Origin: Phascolarctobacterium faecium DSM 14760
Lineage (GTDB): Bacteria; Bacillota; Negativicutes; Acidaminococcales; Acidaminococcaceae
Direction of reading: 5' to 3'
Length of the DNA stretch: 64,000 nt
Assembly: GCF_003269275.1 (NCBI RefSeq)
Contig: NZ_QLTS01000001.1
Span: forward strand, 588,672-652,671
This document shows, in pieces, positions 31,113-39,451 of the stretch. The stretch's first letter is position 1. The number at the start of each line of letters is the position of its first letter. Below the pieces are notes generated by a model that ran no database searches, was not told the DNA's origin, and saw only the letters and a program-made list of their open reading frames with translations. The translations under genes were made by a program, and so were the position numbers.

Positions 31113-32840
31113 TCACATATACTTCAAATAACTTAAATACACATTAAAACCACGATAGTTATTATCACTGCTAGTACCAGTTACAGCGCCATCCTTCATT
31201 CTGAACGTTTCAATGTCCAACGACAGTTTCTCTGAGCGCTCTTTAAAATATTGATCAAAACCAATCCCGAAAGTCGTCTTTCTGCGTTGATTAGTTGAAA
31301 TATTCGTCAACGGATCATAGTTTTCACCGCTGCTATTTAGCCAATCTACCAACAAACGTATCCGTCTGTTATCTGGGATATCCTTTGACCACTGCAATCC
31401 ATAATTCCTGCCACGTCTAGTTTCGTTCATTCGATCAAAAGTAGCGTAACGCAAAGGATCTTCTTGAGTATGCCAATAGTACGCAGTAAAAAACTGAGTA
31501 TTATCAGGCGCATAATTGAAGGTCAACTCCGGCTTAAATTGATGGCCAGAAGTATATTCCAAAGTATTTTCTCGGGTTCTTTCATAAGAAGTATGGGAAA
31601 GCCCTGCTAAAAATTGAAATTTTTTGTTCAAGTGTTGCCAACGCATTTCCTTAACCCAAGCATTTCCCGGTTCTACCCACATACTGGGCGTGAGGTCGTA
31701 TCTACCTCCTAAAGTGTAATAAGTTCCGAAAATAAAGGTGTTTTTATCGTCACGATTATAATAATACCAAATAGCCGGTGTAAAATTTAATCCTTCTCCA
31801 AAACGTGCTTTCTCAACCAGATCTTCATCCATAACAGGATCAAATTCATGCAACGCATCTTTACCTGTTGGCAGATTTACCGCTAAAGAAAAAACCATTA
31901 CATCATTCTTTTTAGCTTTTTTATGAAACGCAACATTTAATGTAGTATCAGTCAGACAATTTACCTTACCATTATCATTGCTCCTATTATCAGAGCTGAT
32001 AAATCCGGTTGCTAACCCATACTCCCAAGGCCTGGCCACAATATTATAATAGAAAGGCTGATAAAATTGATGTCCTTTATTTCCTTTATCATCACGCCAA
32101 GAATAATATTTGCTTTCTGTACCAAAACTGCTGCTCTTACGATCAGCTATGTCATAACCACGCTCATACTCTTTTAATAAATTCTGCACATACTCCAAAT
32201 CATGTTTCAGCACTTCTAATCGGGCCTCTTTATCAGCTTCTTCCAACGCAGGGTCTTCCGCTATATTTTCATTATTCATTTTTAATATTAAAGCGTCTAT
32301 CGTCTGGTTAAGAGCCACTATCGTAGTATCTAAATCATTAAGCTCACTACTCAGCAGTTCTTCTTTATGGACCAACCCTTCATATATACCGTCATTATAA
32401 ATTATATCTTGGTAGGCAAAATAACCTTTGCGGCCTTCCCCATAAACTTCAACGATTTTATTCAACTCATAATTTTTGCTTTCGATGTCCGTTTTCCGTT
32501 GTTGTATCTCCTGTAACCTGTTCTCTTTTCTATTATGCTCAAAGTTTGCATTGGCCAACTGTTTACGCAAACTATGCAGTTGCTGCCTCAAAGTGTTATT
32601 ATAAACCTCTACTTCCACGTCAGTATTTTCTAGCGCAGCTATTTCCTGCTCTATTTTTTCAACGCCTGCTTTTGTTTCTGCGGTCGCAAAGGCTTTCTTC
32701 TGCTGCTCCTGTGCCGAATACTGAAGCATATCTGCAACATCTCTAACATTACTTGGCAACGTTACACCAGCCCAGCAAACATTAGCCGCAATAAGTCCGC
32801 AAAAAGCAGTTGAAGTCGAAACTATTAACTTATTTTTCAT
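31113..32840 (-). CDS. Predicted outer-membrane beta-barrel exporter with coiled-coil periplasmic domain
   Basis: 575 residues from the ATG at 32840, which overlaps the previous stop as ATGA. In order: a Sec signal peptide ending near ANVCWA (about residue 24), a long charged heptad-rich stretch (about 35-240) predicted as coiled coil with leucines such as LRQQLHSLRKQLANANFEHN, then about 300 residues of alternating polar/aromatic strands rich in Tyr, Trp and Asn, ending in YLSYLKYM, consistent with a barrel of 14 to 16 strands in an outer membrane. In architecture it parallels PgaA, BcsC or PelB (periplasmic helical domain plus exit barrel), but the helical part is coiled coil rather than clear TPRs. 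Role in passing the polymer to the outside is inferred from its place as last gene of the operon. I do not recognise a named family. Confidence 0.65.
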   Translation of the reverse strand: MKNKLIVSTSTAFCGLIAANVCWAGVTLPSNVRDVADMLQYSAQEQQKKAFATAETKAGVEKIEQEIAALENTDVEVEVYNNTLRQQLHSLRKQLANANFEHNRKENRLQEIQQRKTDIESKNYELNKIVEVYGEGRKGYFAYQDIIYNDGIYEGLVHKEELLSSELNDLDTTIVALNQTIDALILKMNNENIAEDPALEEADKEARLEVLKHDLEYVQNLLKEYERGYDIADRKSSSFGTESKYYSWRDDKGNKGHQFYQPFYYNIVARPWEYGLATGFISSDNRSNDNGKVNCLTDTTLNVAFHKKAKKNDVMVFSLAVNLPTGKDALHEFDPVMDEDLVEKARFGEGLNFTPAIWYYYNRDDKNTFIFGTYYTLGGRYDLTPSMWVEPGNAWVKEMRWQHLNKKFQFLAGLSHTSYERTRENTLEYTSGHQFKPELTFNYAPDNTQFFTAYYWHTQEDPLRYATFDRMNETRRGRNYGLQWSKDIPDNRRIRLLVDWLNSSGENYDPLTNISTNQRRKTTFGIGFDQYFKERSEKLSLDIETFRMKDGAVTGTSSDNNYRGFNVYLSYLKYM

Positions 32841-33742
32841 TTCGCATCCATCCCCATCTTCTTTTTTACTAATCTGCAAAAAACAGCTTGTTCTGAAGGT
32901 AGGTTTTTCCATGTTACACTTGGATAGCGTTCTAAAAACTTATCCCAAATAACCGACTTACCATACTCGTCTAAAACATCATAATAAATCAAAAATATCT
33001 GCGCATAAGAATCAGGATAAAAAATTCCCCAATTTGATATTCTACCATCAGCTTCATCACTCCAGCTAAAATCGCCTGTTGATGTATTCAGTAAAACATT
33101 GAAAATAGCATTTTTAATATTATCGGCAATGTTTTGATAATATTCATAGTTTATTTTTTTGTCTGCCTTTTGCGCCAAATATAAAAAACTGTTAATCCCG
33201 CCATAAGCTTCACAATTATCCATCAAATATTTCACCGGGTAGTCTGGCATAGCAATAGTTAGTCCATCCACTTGCTGCAAATAGGAAATTGTGTATGCCA
33301 TATCTTCTATTTGTTGCCAGTATTTCTTAATCAAACTTATATCACCAGTCTGCTCACAGTATTTGTTCAACAATACTAAAAACAACCCCGAATAACCATC
33401 TATCGAATCATATTGTGGTAAGACTTTCTCCTTATCTCCATACAAAATAACATCATAAATAGTTCCGCTCATACCATTTTTATCATTATTATTAATACGT
33501 TTCAGATACCATTCCAAAAAAGCTTTTACATCCTTTCGATGATCAGTATTATCTAAATCATCTAAGGCATATAGGCCAACCTCATAAGGAGTTATAAACA
33601 CTTCATATGGCATCGTTCTATAACGCGAAGCAATAATTCTGACAGGATGGTTACTGTTATCATATGCAAATGCAACATTTAAACCTGATAGAACAAATAC
33701 GCTACATACGAGCAAAATGTATTTCCAATTCTTTCTTATCAT
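32837..33742 (-). CDS. Secreted all-helical protein, six-hairpin glycosidase-like
   Basis: 301 residues with a signal peptide (MIRKNWKYILLVCSVFVLSG to about residue 26, FAYDN). The mature part is alpha-helical with regularly spaced Trp/Tyr and the segment YLMDNCEAYGGINSFLYLAQ (about 172-191), like the D-N-E-A-x-x-G-L helix of six-hairpin (alpha/alpha toroid) carbohydrate enzymes; SWSDEADGR follows at about 230. It could trim or epimerise the exported glycan in the periplasm, as BcsZ does in cellulose systems. It is shorter than most complete toroids and the catalytic residues are not identifiable, so a binding role is possible. It overlaps the upstream deacetylase-like gene by 41 bases and the downstream barrel gene by 4. 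Confidence 0.55.
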   Translation of the reverse strand: MIRKNWKYILLVCSVFVLSGLNVAFAYDNSNHPVRIIASRYRTMPYEVFITPYEVGLYALDDLDNTDHRKDVKAFLEWYLKRINNNDKNGMSGTIYDVILYGDKEKVLPQYDSIDGYSGLFLVLLNKYCEQTGDISLIKKYWQQIEDMAYTISYLQQVDGLTIAMPDYPVKYLMDNCEAYGGINSFLYLAQKADKKINYEYYQNIADNIKNAIFNVLLNTSTGDFSWSDEADGRISNWGIFYPDSYAQIFLIYYDVLDEYGKSVIWDKFLERYPSVTWKNLPSEQAVFCRLVKKKMGMDAK

Positions 33743-35540
33743 AATTTTTTACCGTTAGATAATAATAGTTATTATCTTCCTCCAGCTTAAGATAGGGGCT
33801 CTTTTCGACACTCAATCCTTTTTTAGGCACCGCTATTGTTATATCTTCCAGTCCATCAGGATTACTCAGGGCAACTGTTAACCCAGTATCATTTTTAAAG
33901 GAGTATTTCGTTTTCAGCATCTTTTGCAAAAATCTGGCAGCATCAGTCATCGTCATAACAGCAACCGAACCTTTTTGCTCTTCCTCATCCAGATAATCTA
34001 AAAACTCAAAAAAAGTTTCTTCATAGACATCTAAATCATAAGGATGCGAATAAAATAATCGTAAGGTTCTATTATTACGCCCGTAGTCAGGAATAGATTT
34101 TAACCATGTTAATACTTTTTCATTATCATAGTGTCCCAACTCATGCATCTCACCCAGTGAGGCATAAAGGCCTGACGGGACAATCGGAAAGGCCAAAACC
34201 TTCTCTGATACCATCTCGCCATTATAGAAAGTTCTATTAATACTGCTACCAGAATCTCCTGTATAATAATAAACTTCTACGCCCATACTATCCAAAGCTT
34301 TAGTGTTATAAGGCTGAGGAAAAACTCCAATAGGTGCTGAATACTCAGTCACCTTCTTTTTGGTAACGCTCTCTATAGCTTCATTGTTCATACTTATGTA
34401 TTTATCAATATCAGCATCATGCAAGCGCCCCGCTTCAACGCCATATCCATACCAGTTATGGGCCCAGCCGCCATGTGATCCGATCCGCCCATATGGAATA
34501 AGCTGCAATGCTATATCTCTGCCCGGATATTCTGTTACCATAAACCCCATTTCATCCCCAGGATTATCTCTGAAATCACCGGCAGTAATATGAAATGACA
34601 TCGGAATATTCTTTCTTAGCAACCCCTCTCTGATCATTCTTGGCAAGAAAAACCATTCTACGTTAGAGTCGATATGCCAATTTATAACAATACCACCTTT
34701 ACCATCCGGAACATTAAGTACATGTGGAACTTTAGCAAAATTAAACAAGACAGTTCTAAGAACAGCTCGCAACGGCAAATCATCAGCATCAATCTTCATA
34801 GCCCCCAAAGGTAAATTGACATAAAACAAACTTCCCTTTCCTATATTACGTTTAACTATACCTGGTATTTTGCGGCCATCCTCAACTACTGCCCATGCGT
34901 ATATATCTTCATCACGAAGCGCATGCTGCACTTCAATATTGCGCATAGAATATGATAACTTTCCATAATGATAACCACTCAAAGTAACTCCATCAACGGT
35001 TTTTCCCAAAGGAATTTGAAAAAAATCGCGTTTCTCTTCTGTCAGAAACTCCAGATAACCATGATGGAATGCCTGCCGCCTATCTTCTTTAAAAGTGGAA
35101 TAATTAAAACCAAGTAGACTGCTAAAAACAGCATTTCCCAAATGCTTTTCTCTTTTATTAAGGCTTCCAGCATCATACACAATTAAGCTGTAACCACCTT
35201 GTTCCAAGTAGTCATGCAACCACATTGCAATTTCTTGCGGCAGATTCTCAGCGACCCTGTCTGGAAAAATAACAGCTGGGCTATTTTTTAAAATTTCAGC
35301 AGGTTGTAAATGCTGCAAGTTGTACACATCAATTATTCTATAGGCGACGCCTTCTTCCTGCAGCACACTTTCATAGCCTTTTAATACCTTACTATCGGTT
35401 TTGACGATATTACTATTTACCGCCAGGATTACTGTTATTTCTTTATCCTGTTCTATATCTTTTTCATTATTATAAGCATAAAAAGAATAAACTGAAATTG
35501 CTAAAAATATTATTAGAACAAACACATAAATCTTTTTCAT
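33702..35540 (-). CDS. Membrane-anchored polysaccharide deacetylase-like protein
   Basis: 612 residues. A signal anchor at residues 4-22, then a Rossmann/ThuA-like domain to about 270 (EITVILAVNSNI, PAVIFPDRV, SLIVYDAG), then a NodB-like barrel with INWHIDSN (287-293, candidate catalytic Asp291), IGSHGGWAHNW (353-363, candidate metal His356 and His361), YSAPIGVFPQPY (400-411) and LFYSHPYD (495-502, candidate His499), and a C-terminal beta domain from about 555. The layout recalls DUF2194 and PelA-type proteins, where a deacetylase is joined to another domain. Expected role: de-N-acetylation or de-O-acetylation of the polymer on the outer face of the inner membrane. Spacing between the two His of the second motif is four residues rather than three, so activity is not certain. 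ATGA overlap with the gene upstream. Confidence 0.7.
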   Translation of the reverse strand: MKKIYVFVLIIFLAISVYSFYAYNNEKDIEQDKEITVILAVNSNIVKTDSKVLKGYESVLQEEGVAYRIIDVYNLQHLQPAEILKNSPAVIFPDRVAENLPQEIAMWLHDYLEQGGYSLIVYDAGSLNKREKHLGNAVFSSLLGFNYSTFKEDRRQAFHHGYLEFLTEEKRDFFQIPLGKTVDGVTLSGYHYGKLSYSMRNIEVQHALRDEDIYAWAVVEDGRKIPGIVKRNIGKGSLFYVNLPLGAMKIDADDLPLRAVLRTVLFNFAKVPHVLNVPDGKGGIVINWHIDSNVEWFFLPRMIREGLLRKNIPMSFHITAGDFRDNPGDEMGFMVTEYPGRDIALQLIPYGRIGSHGGWAHNWYGYGVEAGRLHDADIDKYISMNNEAIESVTKKKVTEYSAPIGVFPQPYNTKALDSMGVEVYYYTGDSGSSINRTFYNGEMVSEKVLAFPIVPSGLYASLGEMHELGHYDNEKVLTWLKSIPDYGRNNRTLRLFYSHPYDLDVYEETFFEFLDYLDEEEQKGSVAVMTMTDAARFLQKMLKTKYSFKNDTGLTVALSNPDGLEDITIAVPKKGLSVEKSPYLKLEEDNNYYYLTVKNYDKKELEIHFARM

Positions 35541-36559
35541 ATAGTTTTTCCAACTCCCTCAGTAAGGACAAACCCATGTATCACGATCCCTCTTCCAAAC
35601 ACAATATTTTTTCTTACTATTACAGACTTAATTTTTCCTTTTTCACCCAACACTACATTGTTCCCTACCTTCAGACATCCCTGCACAAAAACCGTGCCAG
35701 TTATTCGGCAGCAGTTTCCTATTACAAGATCCCTTTCGCAAAATACGTTACCCCAAATTTTTACATTCTCTTCTAAACACATATTTTTATATGCTTTTAC
35801 ACTTCCAATAATCGTTGCTGAATTGTGGACGACGAATTTTTTATGTGTAACAATATTATTAATAAAAACTGAATTTTCCCTTATTTTTTCTATATCATAA
35901 TCTACATCATTGTACTCAGGATATTTTTGTAGCTCACTGCTATCATAATCTTTAACAAATTCTTCAGTTCCTCCAATTTCAATGCTTGGGGCAAATAATC
36001 GTTTAAAAATACAGTTATTTCCTTTTAACACCAATTTAGTTTCGCTGCTTGCACTTATACCAAGGTCACAATTACTCTCTACTACAAGGCACCCCTTTGT
36101 ATCAATCCAACGAATAATTTTTACACCTTGATGAAGATAACCATCAGAATCAATCGCAACAGCCCGTAATTCGCACATTTCTCCTGCTTCTAATTTTTTA
36201 AATGCATAAATTTCTTTTGAAGATGTCGATTTAGGCGGTAAAATGATATCTTCAGAAAAAATTGTGATCCTATCTTCAACAAAAGCTTGCGGCTTATCTG
36301 CTTGTCCTAATATTATCAGTTCTTTTTTAGATAAATCTATTTCTAAAGTCTGCCCTGCTGATAATTCCCTGATCTGTCCTAAAAAAGGTTCCAACAAATT
36401 TCTAAAGGACAAACCAAAATAACGCGGATCTTTAACATAATCTTTTTTTATATAAAGATTATCGTTATCCTGTCCTCGTTTCATTTCTTTATATCCAGGC
36501 CAGAAAGGATATACTATCATTATTAAAAATAACAAGCAGCAAAAAATTACAAGCATCAT
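35537..36559 (-). CDS. Inner-membrane protein with bactofilin/left-handed beta-helix-like C-terminus
   Basis: 340 residues: an N-terminal membrane helix (about 2-19), a soluble middle part, then from about residue 185 to the end repeated short strands rich in Val, Ile, Gly and Asn, for example IGSVKAYKNMCLEENVKIWG and VIGNCCRITGTVFVQGCLKV, spaced roughly 17 to 18 residues. That is the pattern of bactofilins and of hexapeptide beta-helices. It might polymerise or act as a scaffold that positions the synthase; an acyltransferase role is possible but I see no catalytic His. ATGA overlap with the synthase gene upstream and with the deacetylase gene downstream shows tight coupling. Confidence 0.6.
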   Translation of the reverse strand: MMLVIFCCLLFLIMIVYPFWPGYKEMKRGQDNDNLYIKKDYVKDPRYFGLSFRNLLEPFLGQIRELSAGQTLEIDLSKKELIILGQADKPQAFVEDRITIFSEDIILPPKSTSSKEIYAFKKLEAGEMCELRAVAIDSDGYLHQGVKIIRWIDTKGCLVVESNCDLGISASSETKLVLKGNNCIFKRLFAPSIEIGGTEEFVKDYDSSELQKYPEYNDVDYDIEKIRENSVFINNIVTHKKFVVHNSATIIGSVKAYKNMCLEENVKIWGNVFCERDLVIGNCCRITGTVFVQGCLKVGNNVVLGEKGKIKSVIVRKNIVFGRGIVIHGFVLTEGVGKTI

Positions 36560-37839
36560 GTAAATCCACCCGGTTTTTCTTTTCTAAAACGTTCTGTCTT
36601 TTGCCATTTAGCCTCGCGCCTAGTCAAAACATCTACTAACGCATTAAAAAATCCTTTAGTTATAAACCAGAGATAAAAATAAAAATTAAAAGCCAGATAA
36701 GGTAGCAATAATATTCTCTCTCTAGATCCGTCAATAACATTTGCAGTCCCGACCTGGTAAAATGGTGCAAAATTTCCAAATGTATTATAAGCGCCTAAAA
36801 ACAACAATACCCACCATCCCTCTAAAATATCCATCTCATCTAAAAAGAATAGTAAAATAGAGTCAATTAATCCAAAAAATAGAATGACTGGCATCATATA
36901 AATGAATAACAAAAACATTCCATCAAGTTTTTGCCAAAAACTTAAATACTTGCTTTTTACCAGTTTCCATACATAGCGAAACATTACTTCATTATGTCCA
37001 CGCGACCATCTGGCGATCTGACGGGCTCTTATATGCCACGCTTCAGGAGCCTCTTCATAACATTCAGCACTATTAGCATACAATACTTTCCAGCCAGAGC
37101 AAAAAAGCCTGTATGTAAGCTCCGTATCCTCTGCTAAGATCTTTGTATTGAAACCGTCAGTACCCATCATTAAATCTTTTCGATAGCCCCCTACAGTTCC
37201 TCCATACTGAGGGATAAGATTTAAGTTGTAACGAGCCTGCTGATCAACCTGATAACCGCCGGAACGTTCTAAATCCAGCAATCTGGTTAAAAAATTGGCT
37301 TTCGTGTTCACAGGCACAACCCGCCCCATAACGGCACCTACTTCTGGGTCAAGAAAAGCCGTCGATAAATTTTCCAATAAGCCTTTCCCCGGTAAATAAT
37401 CAGCATCAAAAACAACTATGATCTCCCCCTGTGCCATTTCCATTGCTCGATTTAAGGCTGCAGGTTTTCCTCTTTCTCCACTGTTACGGTGTAAAGGATG
37501 AATATTCCCATAACGAACTGCATAATCTTCTAGTATTTCTTTCGTCCCATCCTCCGAAAAATCATTGATTGGGATAACTTCAAATTTCTCTACTGGATAA
37601 TTACTTTCTAAAAGCGCATCTAAAACACCATGCGCGACTTTTTCTTCATTATGCATTGGTATCAATACTGTTATAAATGGAAGATCAGAATCAATAATAT
37701 CCTGATAATACAGCTTTTGTTCACAATACATTCTATTAAAGGTAAAAATAAAATGACGGATGGCGAATAAAATCATTACGATGACAGTAAAGATGAAATA
37801 AAATTTTAAAAAAGCGATCACATACGGAGTCATTACCAT
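36556..37839 (-). CDS. Processive family-2 glycosyltransferase (polysaccharide synthase)
   Basis: About 427 residues. An N-terminal membrane helix (about 10-35), a GT2 domain with VLIPMHNEEKV (about 58-68), GERGKPAALNRAM, VVFDADYLP (the DxD metal site near 146), LAEDTELTYRLF (the ED base near 237) and QIARW (near 275), the QxxRW motif of processive synthases, followed by at least three membrane helices. This is the layout of PgaC, bacterial cellulose and hyaluronan synthases, which polymerise a sugar nucleotide and pass the chain through the inner membrane. Polymer identity is unknown. Three clustered ATGs are possible (37845, 37839, 37833); the middle one has the best spacing to AGGGGG. Confidence 0.85.
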   Translation of the reverse strand: MVMTPYVIAFLKFYFIFTVIVMILFAIRHFIFTFNRMYCEQKLYYQDIIDSDLPFITVLIPMHNEEKVAHGVLDALLESNYPVEKFEVIPINDFSEDGTKEILEDYAVRYGNIHPLHRNSGERGKPAALNRAMEMAQGEIIVVFDADYLPGKGLLENLSTAFLDPEVGAVMGRVVPVNTKANFLTRLLDLERSGGYQVDQQARYNLNLIPQYGGTVGGYRKDLMMGTDGFNTKILAEDTELTYRLFCSGWKVLYANSAECYEEAPEAWHIRARQIARWSRGHNEVMFRYVWKLVKSKYLSFWQKLDGMFLLFIYMMPVILFFGLIDSILLFFLDEMDILEGWWVLLFLGAYNTFGNFAPFYQVGTANVIDGSRERILLLPYLAFNFYFYLWFITKGFFNALVDVLTRREAKWQKTERFRKEKPGGFT

Positions 37840-38615
37840 CGCCATACCCCCTTATTACGTTTTAATTTATCTGCGGTACTGCTGGCAAGAAAACTATAAA
37901 TGCAAACTAAATACAAAAAATCTATAAATGGTCCGAAAGAAAAGAACAGCGACGCCATATACATAAGTGATACTTTAGATAAAATGAACATAAAAGTGAT
38001 ATAACGAACAATGCCAAAGATAAAAGAATAAACAGCACAAAAAGCAATTGTTATCCAAGACTTAACAAAGTTTATCGGCAGCATGCAAACCGCAATACCA
38101 ATAATAATCGGCACAAAGAAGTAAATTCCTACCTGCTGCTTAATATAAAGGCTCGAATACTCGGTTGCATCATACGGGAAATACTCGGGTATAAACGTAA
38201 AAAAGATAGCAGAACAAACATGTACCCACAAACTGATCGACAAAAAAATAGTCAAAGGCCTTGTTTTAACTACTGAAGACAGTAAAAACAAAGAAATCAA
38301 GGTTATAAGCAAATTCAGCCAAATAAATACTATCGATGGAAACCGACCAGGCAAGGAAAGATAATATACTGGCCCAAACCACTTTAAAAAATCAGAACTT
38401 TCTATTGCTAGTACATTTTCATGGAATATAGGGCTCAGAACTTTCATTGTGAACTGTGATATAAATAAAGTAATTTGAGGATAATAAAATAATACTAATA
38501 AACATAGCGGTATTATACTAAGAAAAACACCTAAGAATACATTTATTTTATCCATTTCAATATATCTATATGTTCTGCTATATTGTATTTGTTTTTTCAG
38601 TATTTCTTTTTTCAT
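37833..38615 (-). CDS. Six-helix integral membrane protein, unknown family
   Basis: 260 residues with about six hydrophobic segments (roughly 25-46, 96-116, 121-143, 162-184, 187-212, 217-245), a basic N-terminus and a short basic C-terminus. Not recognised; no exosortase, flippase or acyltransferase motif was found. As first gene of the six-gene operon and overlapping the synthase start, it is most likely a partner of the synthase in the inner membrane, as PgaD is for PgaC, although it is much larger than PgaD. AAAGGAA precedes the ATG. Confidence 0.6.
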   Translation of the reverse strand: MKKEILKKQIQYSRTYRYIEMDKINVFLGVFLSIIPLCLLVLFYYPQITLFISQFTMKVLSPIFHENVLAIESSDFLKWFGPVYYLSLPGRFPSIVFIWLNLLITLISLFLLSSVVKTRPLTIFLSISLWVHVCSAIFFTFIPEYFPYDATEYSSLYIKQQVGIYFFVPIIIGIAVCMLPINFVKSWITIAFCAVYSFIFGIVRYITFMFILSKVSLMYMASLFFSFGPFIDFLYLVCIYSFLASSTADKLKRNKGVWRW

Positions 38616-38675
38616 ATTTTATTCCTTTTGTTATTTCCAAATTATTATTTGTATTAATTTAAATTCTTTTATTTT

Positions 38676-38704
38676 ATTATATATCAATACCCCCCACTAC
38701 GCAA
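38676..38704 (-). promoter_or_regulatory. Candidate promoter of the exopolysaccharide operon
   Basis: TTGCGT (38699-38704), 17-base spacer with a GGGGGG run, TATAAT (38676-38681), about 60 bases before the first gene. The -35 is weak, which would suit a regulated operon. Confidence 0.55.
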
Positions 38705-38818
38705 TAGTATTCATGCTGTGCACAATTATTATACTAACGCATAATATGTTTTTTTATGATCAACACAAATAAGCCCTGCAAACAAAATTGGGGAAATCCC
38801 CCGAAAACTGACAGTAAA

Positions 38819-38860
38819 AACACCTCTTGCTGTAGAAAAGAAACTACAGCAAGAGGTGTT
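38819..38860. terminator. Strong 17-bp hairpin beside the IS remnant
   Basis: Perfect 17-bp stem, 38819-38835 with 38844-38860, loop of 8. On the minus strand it is followed by TTTTTAC, so it would work as an intrinsic terminator shielding the operon from upstream transcripts. On the plus strand the same stem hides the GAGGTG ribosome site of the transposase fragment (ATG at 38864), a device some insertion sequences use against read-through expression. Confidence 0.75.
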
Positions 38861-38863
38861 GTC

Positions 38864-39285
38864 ATGTCCGGGAAATATACAAAAGTTGAAAATCCTAGTG
38901 AAGAAATACTTACTTATATTACCACAGCCAAAGATATGATATATGTGTACGCCGTCGTTGACCTGTGCGGAAAAATAGTATTATTCTATCACATTGGCAA
39001 TAATATGATGATTTCGCTGATAACATATAGCATCTGGGAAGCAAGCCAAAAAGAAACAGCCGCTAATGGACTTAACCTCCACAGCGACCAGAGGTCGCAA
39101 TACACCTTACAAGAATAAATTCAATAATACAACATTCATACGTCAATCTCCAGACCTGGATTCCTGTATGACAATGCAGCAATGGAAAATTTTTGGGGAC
39201 ACTGAAAACAGAGTGCCTACATCACATGAAATTTACCTGTCGGATAGAAGTGGAGCAAGTGATGATCGAATATGTCCAGTTTTAG
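38864..39285 (+). pseudogene. Decayed IS3-family transposase (OrfB, DDE domain)
   Basis: Reading the plus strand from 38864 gives ILTYITTAKDMIYVYAVVDL, then GLNLHSDQRSQYT, then after two stops (39116 and 39125) in the same frame SISRPGFLYDNAAMENFWG, and after a one-base shift near 39201 LKTECLHHMKFTC and EYVQF to a stop at 39285. These are the consecutive blocks of the IS3-type integrase core, and all three acidic residues (D of VVDL, D of HSDQ, E of AMENF) are still there. The N-terminal half, OrfA and clear terminal inverted repeats are missing. It is non-functional. It stands at the upstream border of the AT-rich operon and is evidence of past mobile DNA there. Confidence 0.88.
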
Positions 39286-39305
39286 AATTTTGAGCATATA
39301 AATAT

Positions 39306-39346
39306 GAAAAACGGCCTCACTCTGTATAAAATCCGGAGCAAGGCCG
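39306..39346 (-). terminator. Probable terminator of the DUF4127 gene
   Basis: Stem CGGCCT/AGGCCG (39312-39317 with 39341-39346) plus an inner CTC/GAG pair, followed on the minus strand by TTTTTC. It lies about 105 bases past the DUF4127 stop. The stretch 39347-39451 has only a small CTGTTA/TAACAG palindrome. Confidence 0.6.
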
Positions 39347-39451
39347 CATAATTTATCACTGTTATTCTACGACAAGTGGCTTTTTTTATTTGTCTGTTAA
39401 CACGGTAACAGTCTACCAGTTCAGTATTGTCGATGAGTTTTATTATTTATA

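Noticed and set aside
38756..38863. Upstream extension of the transposase fragment from ATG 38756
   Set aside because: The translation passes through the 17-bp hairpin and does not resemble any transposase part.
39394..39411. CTGTTA-N6-TAACAG palindrome downstream of DUF4127 as terminator
   Set aside because: Only six base pairs and followed by A-rich rather than T-rich sequence on the minus strand.
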